From assembly GCA_017163975.1 (NCBI GenBank), contig JAFFSR010000009.1, forward strand, positions 2,232,001 through 2,296,000: DNA of 64,000 bases, given 5' to 3'. This DNA is from Anastatus disparis (lineage: Eukaryota; Arthropoda; Insecta; Hymenoptera; Eupelmidae). The number at the start of each line of letters is the position of its first letter. The stretch's first letter is position 1. Positions 59,701 through 61,889 of the stretch are shown piece after piece. The notes under the pieces were generated by a model, which was given only the letters and a program-made list of their open reading frames with translations, was not told where the DNA came from and did not search any database. Position numbers and translations under genes: made by a program.

Positions 59701-60449
59701 CCATCGAAGAAAAGAAGAATAATTTTCTTGATTAATATGATTAAAAACAGAATATAATTTTAGTTGTAACAAAATAACGGTCCTTGCATTCTTATTCGTT
59801 ATTTTACAGGAACACAAAATATTACATTTACTGAAAAATAAAAAAATTCCGAAATTCAAAGCTGAATGTAAAATAATAATTTATCTTTACGGTAAAGGAA
59901 TGCCGTCATCATTTTTACAAAGAATTTAACGAAAGTAAGTTCAATGCTTGAAACGAGTCAGCGGTGATTCATGAATATCCTTGCTGCTGATGCGTTACAG
60001 TATATTCATCTTTTCCAAGGTTTCTCAGTTTACGTAAGTATCCAACATCCTTAAAATTTAGGAAAATTAAAAAGCATTTTATAAGAGCTCCAAATTTTTT
60101 GCATTCCTTACCCTTTAACAAAAGCCCATTTATTAATAATATCAAAGTTTATCGATGCGTGGAGATGATGTCGCGAGCATCGTATGTGTCGTCTTTCTTG
60201 GCTCGTAAGAAAAAAAAGAAAAAAAAGAAAAAGAAAAAAAAAGGAGGACAGCCTTAGAAGCCTTGACTGGCAGGTAGAATTAATAGAATAGGTAGGAAAG
60301 AAAAAGAGAAGAGGAGCTATAGTCAACTTACCGAGAGTTCCAGAGAGTATCGTTAAGAATAAGAGTAAGGTAGTTGTATAGCTGGGCCTCGCCCAATGGG
60401 CCCGACACTGAGGCAGCAGCGGCCAGCGCCACCGCACCGCCGCCGCCAT
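5417..60449 (-). CDS. CadN2: Neural cadherin 2-like, whole gene: 15 coding exons, 1510 aa
   Basis: Classical (type III) cadherin: a single-pass calcium-dependent adhesion receptor of the cell surface, linked to actin through catenins and known in insects for axon guidance and synaptic targeting. Joined coding segments (minus strand): 60449-60332, 29373-29303, 22253-22112, 21677-21439, 14742-14554, 14277-13988, 11692-11422, 11166-10587, 10513-10332, 9668-9017, 8571-8171, 8018-7467, 7376-7161, 6879-6546, 5712-5417. They sum to 4533 nt, open throughout, with GT/AG at every intron. Order: signal peptide, eight cadherin repeats, Cys box and EGF, one LamG, TM 1333-1353, 157-residue tail. Drosophila CadN has about 3100 residues, more repeats and two LamG domains; CadN2 has one LamG and about 1800 residues, so CadN2 is the better name. 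A short CadN isoform remains possible. I saw no mutually exclusive exon pairs like those of fly CadN. The link from exon 1 to exon 2 rests on splice signals and phase only. Confidence 0.82.
5713..6545 (-). other. Intron 14, with a dispersed-repeat copy
   Basis: An 833-bp intron between the membrane and tail exons. About 5877-6045 holds a decayed copy of the GGGAG-type repeat described elsewhere; the rest is plain AT-rich DNA. A 84-codon minus-strand ORF lying over the repeat is explained by it. Confidence 0.7.
5877..6045 (+). repeat. GGGAG-family repeat, diverged copy in intron 14
   Basis: ACGTTATGCAACAGAGAGTA at the left and TTTTGCTCCCGTGTTGTTTA then AGTTGCTTTATCAACTTAA at the right line up with the better copy at 28.45-28.56 kb. 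The middle part differs, suggesting an insertion or a subfamily. Confidence 0.6.
6546..6879 (-). CDS. CadN2: CadN2 exon 14: transmembrane helix and juxtamembrane tail
   Basis: Residues 1302-1412 plus one base. The helix FLVAISVCVIILLILLLAVV (from 1333) is followed by the stop-transfer HRRK. The juxtamembrane part has DDIRENIINYEDEGGGEVDT, the conserved cadherin region that binds p120-catenin, then YDLNVLRAMYDPPND. Acceptor ATGATTTAG|ACATTC, donor GGAAGAG|GTAACT, exit phase 1. Fly CadN has two alternative exons here; I found only one. Confidence 0.95.
7161..7376 (-). CDS. CadN2: CadN2 exon 13: end of LamG domain
   Basis: Residues 1230-1301, 72 codons, phase 0 at both ends. Contains LQLGGSITNLAKLGEAFKW and the closing FVGCIRNMTINGN, the typical last strand of LamG with its disulphide cysteine. 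In the long CadN a second EGF-LamG unit would follow; here the next exon goes straight to the membrane segment. Confidence 0.93.
7467..8018 (-). CDS. CadN2: CadN2 exon 12: cysteine box, EGF-like, first part of LamG
   Basis: Residues 1046-1229. LYCNNSCRSYLNIS continues the cysteine box. C1085-C1116 (CLNGGTPLGSRCECPAGLEG) is an EGF-like module. LamG then starts with IGFHGDGYAIMPSL and runs through GLEITAHAKNGLVFYMGP and GKPHRIDIYWTRT. Acceptor TTTTTTTTAG|TTATAT, donor AGAACT|GTAAGT, 184 codons, phase 0 at both ends. Confidence 0.94.
8171..8571 (-). CDS. CadN2: CadN2 exon 11: end of repeat 8 and the region before the EGF
   Basis: Residues 913-1045. VNVTVKEIPKVAVDKSGSI closes EC8 without an NDN linker. 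The rest (about 935-1045, for example LQERLSSMFNVSVENVDVFT and NIDECLYEK) is the non-repeat membrane-proximal region found in insect neural cadherins and begins the cysteine box. Acceptor CTGTATTAG|GCGC, donor GAAAAG|GTATAT, exit phase 0. Confidence 0.9.
9017..9668 (-). CDS. CadN2: CadN2 exon 10: end of repeat 6, repeat 7, most of repeat 8
   Basis: Residues 695-911 plus one base. IIVIAQDEDGGPNS and LTDINDNAPF end EC6. EC7 follows (VIWDENQDPGNITQLKA, VRFDREQRKSYDIPIAIKD, GDKNDNP). Then comes the divergent membrane-proximal repeat EC8, with GESPDVEIGRVYVDDLDDWD, an arrangement I recognise from insect N-cadherins. Acceptor GTATTTTCAG|ATAATC, donor GAAGAAG|GTGAGT. Confidence 0.93.
10018..10112. 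repeat. Hairpin element in intron 9 (TTCACCTAGGGAG ends)
   Basis: Two arms of roughly 40 bp pair around a short loop: CACCTAGGGAGTAAAAACG with ATCGTATGT, against ACATACGAT and TTATTCCCGTGGTGA. The same CACCT-GGGAG outer ends recur on the hairpin at 54.6 kb, so both likely come from one miniature element family. Confidence 0.6.
10138..10187. repeat. Perfect 17-bp stem hairpin in intron 9
   Basis: TACAGTGGGTACTTTAC at 10138-10154 is exactly inverted at 10171-10187, with a 16-nt loop. It carries the GGGAGTAAAGT motif of the dispersed family and sits 26 bp from the larger hairpin, so it may be part of the same insertion. Confidence 0.6.
10332..10513 (-). CDS. CadN2: CadN2 exon 9: middle of repeat 6
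   Basis: Residues 635-694, a 182-nt exon not found by a start-codon ORF search. CITTVKAYDPDIKNRSADQ and INKDGCMMLKKPLDRDPPHG are cadherin strands B-C and the LDRDPP motif. Acceptor TTATTTCCAG|AATG, donor TGGACG|GTAAGA. The preceding intron is only 73 bp. Confidence 0.92.
10587..11166 (-). CDS. CadN2: CadN2 exon 8: repeats 4 and 5
   Basis: Residues 441-633 plus one base. Completes EC4 (FTIDRYTGNITT, FDREQDYTYTVKVIAED, IADKNDNPPHF) and carries all of EC5 (SIPEDANINALV, KALDADTASPVTYSI, LDYEKITQYNLTVRAFD, NVNDNQPVF). Calcium motifs are intact in both. Acceptor ATTTTTAG|GTGACG, donor TATTCAG|GTAATC, exit phase 1. Confidence 0.93.
11422..11692 (-). CDS. CadN2: CadN2 exon 7: end of repeat 3, start of repeat 4
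   Basis: Residues 351-440. AKALDYESNTEYTLIVRVQ and VLDVNDNIPVF close EC3; GSVLENEPPGTPVMQVRAID opens EC4 (E-x-E type site). Acceptor ATTTGCAG|ATTGG, donor AACCGG|GTAAGT, phase 0 at exit. The 2.3-kb intron before it holds a dead copia element. Confidence 0.91.
11693..13987 (-). other. Intron 6, mostly a copia remnant
   Basis: A 2.3-kb intron. The stretch at about 12.1-13.15 kb is a decayed retrotransposon on the opposite strand. The flanks are AT-rich, and I see no extra cadherin-like exon in either. Confidence 0.7.
12100..13150 (+). mobile_element. Decayed Ty1/copia pol fragment (reverse transcriptase to RNase H)
   Basis: Read on the plus strand across shifting frames, pieces appear in the right pol order: LVIRGFKDKNSYDLREL (about 12.24-12.29 kb), STLLSVASKY (about 12.32-12.35), KVCKLKNTL (about 12.44), the catalytic-box relative LLIYEDDVILTGN (about 12.60), RKFIGSLLYSTNP (about 12.79), NFNQSNPTFIE (about 12.87) and KEHIEFEIYKEQF (about 13.09-13.13). 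Many stops and frameshifts show it is dead. No LTRs are visible, so it is an old truncated copy inserted antisense to the cadherin gene. Confidence 0.75.
13988..14277 (-). CDS. CadN2: CadN2 exon 6: end of repeat 2, start of repeat 3
   Basis: Residues 254-349 plus two bases. MTATAKDLGEEPKWSTIDL is the end of EC2, but the expected DxNDN linker is replaced by VVESHKKAPTF, so the EC2-EC3 junction probably binds calcium poorly. EC3 then opens with PHEPIRLYENFSDYEASIA. Acceptor TATTATAG|AAA, donor ACATTTAG|GTAAAT, exit phase 2. Confidence 0.88.
14554..14742 (-). CDS. CadN2: CadN2 exon 5: cadherin repeat 2, first part
   Basis: Residues 191-253, exactly 63 codons, phase 0 at both ends. SYTESVPQDLSIGREVMRVS is strand A with a weakened calcium pair, then TDIDDGNN and FRIDGNTGVIFLN. 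Acceptor TTTTTTAG|TCT, donor ATAGAC|GTAAGT. A phase-0 cassette of this size could in principle be alternatively spliced, but I saw no second copy nearby. Confidence 0.89.
18611..18746. mobile_element. Palindromic MITE-like element with AATAGTGTA ends
   Basis: AATAGTGTACAGCCC at the left mirrors GGGTTGTAATACACTATT at the right, and further inside AAGAAAGGCTTAGATCACA pairs with TGTGATTTCAGACCTTTCTT. Arms are about 55-60 bp. It lies in a GC-rich patch that starts near 18535 with another short inverted pair around CCGGAAAGTGAC and CGCTTTCCGG, unlike the AT-rich intron. Confidence 0.6.
19225..19440 (+). CDS. Unidentified 71-codon ORF inside intron 4
   Basis: Plus-strand ORF beginning MEHAHKMIIVAQDTLDSLYK and ending EQFARRS, with normal amino-acid diversity and an amphipathic, possibly coiled-coil pattern, unlike the Phe/Lys-rich chance ORFs around it. 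A splice-acceptor-like TCAGTTAACAG sits just before the ATG. I do not recognise a family. It could be a small nested gene, an exon of one, or a fragment of a transposon or processed pseudogene; the adjacent foldback element starts 75 bp later. Confidence 0.3.
   Translation: MEHAHKMIIVAQDTLDSLYKIRANLQDGEGDAQDSKHAEVINSIKTPGNEFSRLDEEMSKVSGIEQFARRS
19515..20178. mobile_element. Foldback DNA transposon, ~300-bp terminal inverted repeats
   Basis: Left arm 19515-about 19820 and right arm about 19875-20178 are near-identical in inverted orientation; ORFs on opposite strands at the two ends translate to almost the same peptide, which is a by-product of this. Ends read CAAGGAGAGTGTTTCACCTT. TAA flanks both sides (19512-19514 and 20179-20181), a plausible 3-bp target duplication. 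The central ~55 bp is AT-rich with no transposase, so it is non-autonomous. Arm similarity suggests a fairly recent insertion. Confidence 0.82.
21439..21677 (-). CDS. CadN2: CadN2 exon 4: rest of cadherin repeat 1
   Basis: Residues 112-190. Shows the cadherin series ITYSF, FEINNRTGVI, YLDRDE and TVFATDNG, then the DINDNEPVF linker (DxNDNxPxF) that ends EC1. Acceptor TTTTTTTAG|GAAC, donor AAAGTT|GTAAGT, exit phase 0. The long ORF at the same place in another frame is a shadow of this exon. Confidence 0.9.
22112..22253 (-). CDS. CadN2: CadN2 exon 3: start of cadherin repeat 1
   Basis: Residues 64-110 plus one base. HKPVFANCSLYAPVVKEEE opens repeat EC1 (PVF strand A, then the EE calcium-binding pair), followed by QVQAVDRDPPEDGG with the D-x-D calcium motif. 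Acceptor GATATTTTAG|TTG, donor GATGGAG|GTAATA, exit phase 1. Intron 3 is only 433 bp. Confidence 0.86.
22893..23512. mobile_element. Foldback element with nested inverted repeats
   Basis: Outer arms: ACTCCGCAACATAACGCAAC then AATTGCTCATTTTC at the left, mirrored by GAAAATGAGCAATTTTTTGT and GTTGCGTTAATTTTGTTG at the right, over about 110 bp. Inner arms around 23.17-23.30 kb pair over about 55 bp (GCAAACGATTCTATTCT against AGAATAGAATCGTTTGC). No ORF. Divergence between arms is moderate, so it is older than the 19.5-kb element. Confidence 0.7.
24912..24976. repeat. Perfect 22-bp stem hairpin, pre-miRNA-sized
   Basis: Positions 24912-24933 and 24955-24976 are exact reverse complements with a 21-nt loop; the arm core is AATAATGCATTTCA. 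Total 65 nt, the size of a miRNA precursor. A perfect stem without bulges is also what a tiny palindromic insertion gives, so RNA function is only a hypothesis. Confidence 0.5.
25511..26409. mobile_element. MITE-like element, CCCTGGTAGAAA ends, TA target duplication
   Basis: Starts CCCTGGTAGAAATTTG and ends TTTTCTACCAGGG, with TA directly outside both ends. Interior is about 900 bp, AT-rich, no transposase ORF. A second, 88-bp element with the same ends and TA flanks lies at 39449-39536, which supports the boundaries. TA duplication suggests mobilisation by a Tc1/mariner-type enzyme. Confidence 0.72.
27082..27190 (+). repeat. GGGAG-family repeat copy in intron 2
   Basis: GTACATTATGCAACCAGGAA, then TCTCTTCCAAGGGTGGAGTT, and TGTTGCTAGTTAAC at the end align along their length with the copies at 28.45 and 29.1 kb. 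Diverged; the palindromic structure is partly lost. Confidence 0.55.
27931..28133. repeat. 58-bp tandem minisatellite, 3.5 copies
   Basis: Units begin at 27931, 27989, 28047 and 28105, exactly 58 bp apart, each starting TTATCATTCGTGGTGTG; the last is partial. Copies are nearly identical (one or two changes each), so copy number is probably polymorphic. No spacers, so not an array of another kind. Confidence 0.9.
28189..28328. repeat. Long hairpin with GC-rich apex CCCTCGCTGCGCTCGGG
   Basis: Arms of about 60 bp pair: ACGTGTGCTCGAAGTGGTCC and TTACACGACGTGCA against TGCACGCCGTGTAA and GGACCACTTAGAGCACGTG. The apex reads CCCTCGCTGCGCTCGGG. The reverse complement of this apex lies at the tip of the hairpin at 54.6 kb. 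Confidence 0.75.
28337..28880. mobile_element. Composite foldback of the GGGAG repeat family
   Basis: AAAGCGGGCCGAAAGTAAGA with TAAGTACTTTATTCCCG at the left is mirrored at 28740-28850 by GAATAAAGTACTTTATTCC and TCTCACTTCCGGCCCGCG. Between them, 28446-28560 is the clearest copy of the family core (GGGAGTAAAGTCGTATATTT, GACTTTGCTCCCGAGTTG, CACCTCAACTGTGGCTACTT). The right flank adds a partial inverted copy, GAGTTAATACAGTGGTCATT. Confidence 0.6.
29050..29168 (-). repeat. GGGAG-family repeat, inverted copy
   Basis: Read on the minus strand: GTACATTATGCAACTAGGAA, TTCTTCCGAGGGAGAAATAG, then TTTATTCCTACCTCAACAGT and ACTTTATTAATT. Ordered agreement with the copies at 28.45 and 54.46 kb. It lies just 135 bp downstream of exon 2 in the intron. 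Confidence 0.65.
29303..29373 (-). CDS. CadN2: CadN2 exon 2: linker after the signal peptide
   Basis: A 71-nt exon missed by a simple ORF search. Acceptor GTTACAG|TTGAATC and donor ATTTTG|GTAAAC bracket one open frame, residues 41-63, starting ESKLRHSRHLEPKTPYR. Entry phase matches exon 1 and exit phase 0 matches exon 3. The segment is basic and holds RHSR, a weak furin-like site; whether the protein is processed here is unknown. The other two frames hit stops at once, which supports this reading. Confidence 0.65.
35071..35163. repeat. 47-bp tandem duplication
   Basis: CGCGACCAATCTTACTAAAT begins at 35071 and again at 35118, with about 46 following bases nearly the same (a few changes). A simple local duplication that also lies over a chance plus-strand ORF. 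Confidence 0.8.
38531..38614 (+). repeat. tRNA-like (SINE-head-like) segment, left arm
   Basis: TTTGGTCGAGTGCG fits a pol III A box and AAGTTCAACTCTTGG a B box, 43 nt apart, followed by a T run that could end pol III transcripts. No acceptor-stem pairing is visible, so it is not an intact tRNA but a tRNA-derived SINE head or relic. Confidence 0.4.
39449..39536. mobile_element. 88-bp MITE, CCTGGTAGAAA ends, TA duplication
   Basis: Starts TCCTGGTAGAAAATTTGTCT and ends AATTTCTACCAGGG, flanked by TA on both sides. It interrupts the left arm of the giant palindrome and is absent at the matching place in the right arm, so it inserted after the palindrome formed. Same ends as the 899-bp element in intron 2. 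Confidence 0.8.
40287..40508. repeat. Local inverted repeat, ~50-bp arms
   Basis: TTGCAGTTGTAAAAAACACT and ACCGCTGGTG at the left are mirrored by CACCAGCGAT and AGTGTTTTTTACAACTGCAA at the right, around a 120-bp loop. It lies in the extra DNA of the palindrome's left arm and looks like a separate small foldback insertion. Confidence 0.7.
42557..42640 (-). repeat. tRNA-like (SINE-head-like) segment, right arm
   Basis: Inverted copy of the left-arm segment. On the minus strand it reads TTTGGTCGAGTGCGCAACG and GCGAGTTCAACTCTAGG. The T-arm-like part pairs slightly better here than in the left copy, so this may be closer to the ancestral sequence. Confidence 0.4.
44734..44784. repeat. Short hairpin, 15-bp stem
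   Basis: ACCAACTGTTTTATT pairs exactly with AATAAAACAGTTGGT across a ~21-nt A-rich loop. No further context. Confidence 0.5.
50391..50481. repeat. Hairpin with ~30-bp stem
   Basis: AATGATAAAATTAATTCCA and ACACATTATTC at 50391-50422 are mirrored by GAATAGTGT and TGGAATTAATTTTATCATT to 50481, with two or three mismatches and a ~29-nt loop. Size suits a small foldback insertion or an unusual RNA hairpin. Confidence 0.6.
51662..51688. repeat. (AAGAG)n simple repeat
   Basis: About five tandem AAGAG pentamers inside a purine-rich plus-strand stretch. Confidence 0.8.
54464..54545 (+). repeat. GGGAG-family repeat copy in intron 1
   Basis: ACATTATGCAACTAGGGAGA, GACTTTACTCCCGAGTTGCG, TGCTTTATTCCTACCTCAAT: the cleanest short form of the family, with its two halves mirroring each other around GTAGACTTTAC. 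Confidence 0.7.
54614..54738. repeat. Long near-perfect hairpin with GC apex CCCCCGAGCGCAGCGAGGGGG
   Basis: Arms of about 50 bp (CTAGGGAGAGAAGTTGACCA and GCTCGCGTA at the left; GCGAGC and TGGTCAACTTCTCTCCCGAG at the right) enclose a GC-rich tip at 54668-54690. Outer GTATATT...CCTAGGGAG ends match the hairpin in intron 9, and the tip matches, inverted, that at 28.2 kb. A 61-codon ORF over it is incidental. Confidence 0.8.
54797..54910. repeat. 22-bp direct repeats around 70 bp
   Basis: TGATGATAAATCATTAAAAT appears at about 54797 and again at about 54889, both times followed by AAA. The DNA between contains ATCCTTCTCTGCCCCTCTCC, related to the tandem units at 55.1-55.3 kb. Suggests local duplication. 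Confidence 0.6.
55061..55287. repeat. ~79-bp tandem repeat, GC-rich, 2-3 copies
   Basis: Units contain GCCGGCGGACAGAGAAGGAT, then CCCTCTCTATTCT and AAAGAGAGAGGGAGAGAGTC. The second (55160-55238) and third (from 55239, partial) are close to identical; the first is diverged. Purine-rich and GC-rich against the AT-rich intron. Confidence 0.75.
55505..55550 (-). repeat. GGGAG-family partial copy
   Basis: On the plus strand GAGTTAATAAAGTGGCCATT then GATGTTGAGGTAGGAATAAA, matching the end of the family read on the minus strand. With 54464-54545 it encloses the hairpin and tandem repeats, so the whole 54.46-55.55 kb block may be one composite insertion. Confidence 0.6.
56138..56200. repeat. (GTTC)n-like simple repeat in a pyrimidine-rich tract
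   Basis: TTCG/GTTC tetramers recur within a pyrimidine-rich tract (about 56040-56290). Overlapping Ser/Phe/Leu-rich ORFs on the plus strand follow from this composition. Confidence 0.6.
60332..60449 (-). CDS. CadN2: CadN2 exon 1: start codon and signal peptide
   Basis: Residues 1-39 plus one base of codon 40. The start follows AAAGGT and opens MAAAVRWRW. The hydrophobic run TTTLLLFLTILSG (25-37) is a signal-peptide core, and the exon closes at CTCTCG|GTAAG, a strong donor in phase 1. The next in-phase acceptor that continues the protein is exon 2, 31 kb away, where two bases complete a valine codon. The GC-rich GCGGCGGCG start of the coding region stands out from the AT-rich surroundings. 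An ORF runs past the donor, but its tail is low-complexity Leu/Phe and is intron. The signal peptide is clear; linkage to exon 2 needs RNA evidence. Confidence 0.72.
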
Positions 60450-61230
60450 ACCTTTCTTTGTTCTTCTTTCTTATTCTCAACTTCCTTTTTTTTCTTCAAA
60501 TTTTCTCACTCTGTATATCAACGAATTCAATAGCAGCAACTATTACTACTACTAGCCGTTGAGCTTACTTTCCTGGCAATAGCTTTATTTCATCTACCGG
60601 TCCTCCAAAGTCGTCTCGCGCTTCTCTCCAAGCGCGTCTGTAACCGATCTTTCACTCTTCTTTATCTCTATTTACTTATTTTTCACCTTTATCAAACTAT
60701 TTTTACCTACAACACACTTATTTTCAAGAAGAACTAAAAAAACTTTATTTTTTTTTCAAAAATAACACAAGAACACTTAAAATTGTTGAGTCCCACAGTA
60801 GCAGAATAATCGTCTCAACTCGAAAACAAACATTGACCTCTTGAAATTTAAAAACACGTTAAATGCCGAGAAAGTTTGGGTATGTTCACACGCGACTTAT
60901 AACTTAAGAGCAGGCACTGAGGCATTGCCTTCATTTAAATATATAATAAATCGTTGATTTAACAAAAGTAATGTATATTATATATGTGTGTGTATGAAAG
61001 AAGAGAGCGCGAGTGCAGGCGCACACGTTGTTTCATAGGCGCCGCCGCTTGGCCAACTAGCGCACCTCTCGCTCTCAGTTTCGAACAACCGAACAACTTG
61101 GTATACGATGCGTGCCGCCGGCCGCTGCTCCGGAGAGGGAGAGAGAGATAGAGAAAGCAGGCACGAGGACGCCGTACCGTATATGTTCCCCTTCTTCCAT
61201 CTAACCGCTCTTGCACGTTCTTCTTGTCTT
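60450..61230 (-). promoter_or_regulatory. Probable 5' UTR and promoter region of CadN2
   Basis: Immediately upstream of the start codon. A GC/CpG-rich island at about 60.99-61.22 kb (for example GGCGCCGCCGCTTGG and GCGTGCCGCCGGCCGCTGCT) contrasts with the AT-rich surroundings and is bounded on its upstream side by a (TA)n run. Position fits a promoter. I could not fix a transcription start, and the ORFs read through it are low complexity. Confidence 0.45.
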
Positions 61231-61241
61231 TTAATTATATT

Positions 61242-61242
<1 letters not shown>

Positions 61243-61289
<47 letters not shown>
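61243..61289. repeat. (TA)n microsatellite
   Basis: An uninterrupted run of about 23 TA units, beginning right after ATTAACA and continuing as shorter ATAT stretches to about 61324. Lies upstream of the probable promoter, and its length is likely variable. Confidence 0.95.
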
Positions 61290-61290
<1 letters not shown>

Positions 61291-61511
61291 TCGCGCACGC
61301 CTATATATATATCCCCATATATATTGTAAGATAGATGATGGACTTGAGGTAAAATTTTTTGACTTTTTTTTTTTATTTTTGTGAGAAAGAAAGATCGACA
61401 TAATAGAAGCCTAGAGTAATACTGAAATTTAACTATTTGATTAGTACAAAATGCTATTCCGTGAGTAATAATCAGTTCGAAAATGGCAACACTGTACTTT
61501 TAACTATCGTC

Positions 61512-61885
61512 TGTTTGATAAATTTAATTTATCAGCTGATTTAAAATTTTCAAAATAGACAAATACTATTGGTTAAAAATTATTGATAATTTAATTTAAT
61601 GATTAAAAATTTTTTTTGCCCATTATTATGTATTATTTTGCCAATATTATTTTTAATTGTAATTAAAATTATATAGACTGCAAGATTATAACCTAAAAGT
61701 TGTGTAATTTTATAAAATAGTATTAATATAAATATTATCAATACTATTTATATTTTTACGAAAGGAAAACTTAATCATCAGTTTACAGAGCTTTAAAATT
61801 TAAATCTTAATTTTAATGAATTCTGTTAACCTATTTTGAAAATTTGAAATCAGCTGATAAATAAAACTTATCAAACAGATTTGTT
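61512..61885. mobile_element. Foldback MITE-like element upstream of the promoter
   Basis: TCTGTTTGATAAATTTAATT and TATCAGCTGATTTAAAATTT at 61512-61557 are mirrored by AAATTTGAAATCAGCTGATA and AACTTATCAAACAGA at 61829-61883. The AT-rich 270-bp interior has no ORF. The termini are not well defined. Confidence 0.6.
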
Positions 61886-61889
61886 TGAC

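Larger units (their letters stand above)
29374..60331 (-). other. Intron 1 (31 kb)
   Basis: Separates the signal-peptide exon from the rest, as is common for large insect neuronal receptor genes, where such introns hold enhancers. Annotated content: a 47-bp duplication at 35.07 kb, a giant palindrome at 38.2-43.0 kb, hairpins at 44.7 and 50.4 kb, simple repeats, and a GGGAG-family and tandem-repeat cluster at 54.45-55.55 kb. Patches of more balanced composition at about 29.85-30.24, 47.02-47.23 and 51.85-52.14 kb could be regulatory or alternative first exons, but I cannot show it. The rest is AT-rich without recognisable coding. Confidence 0.6.

Noticed and set aside
60959..61329. ORFs on both strands around the promoter
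   Set aside because: Partly built on the (TA)n repeat (Tyr-Ile runs) and on the purine/GC-rich leader; overlapping on both strands without domain support.
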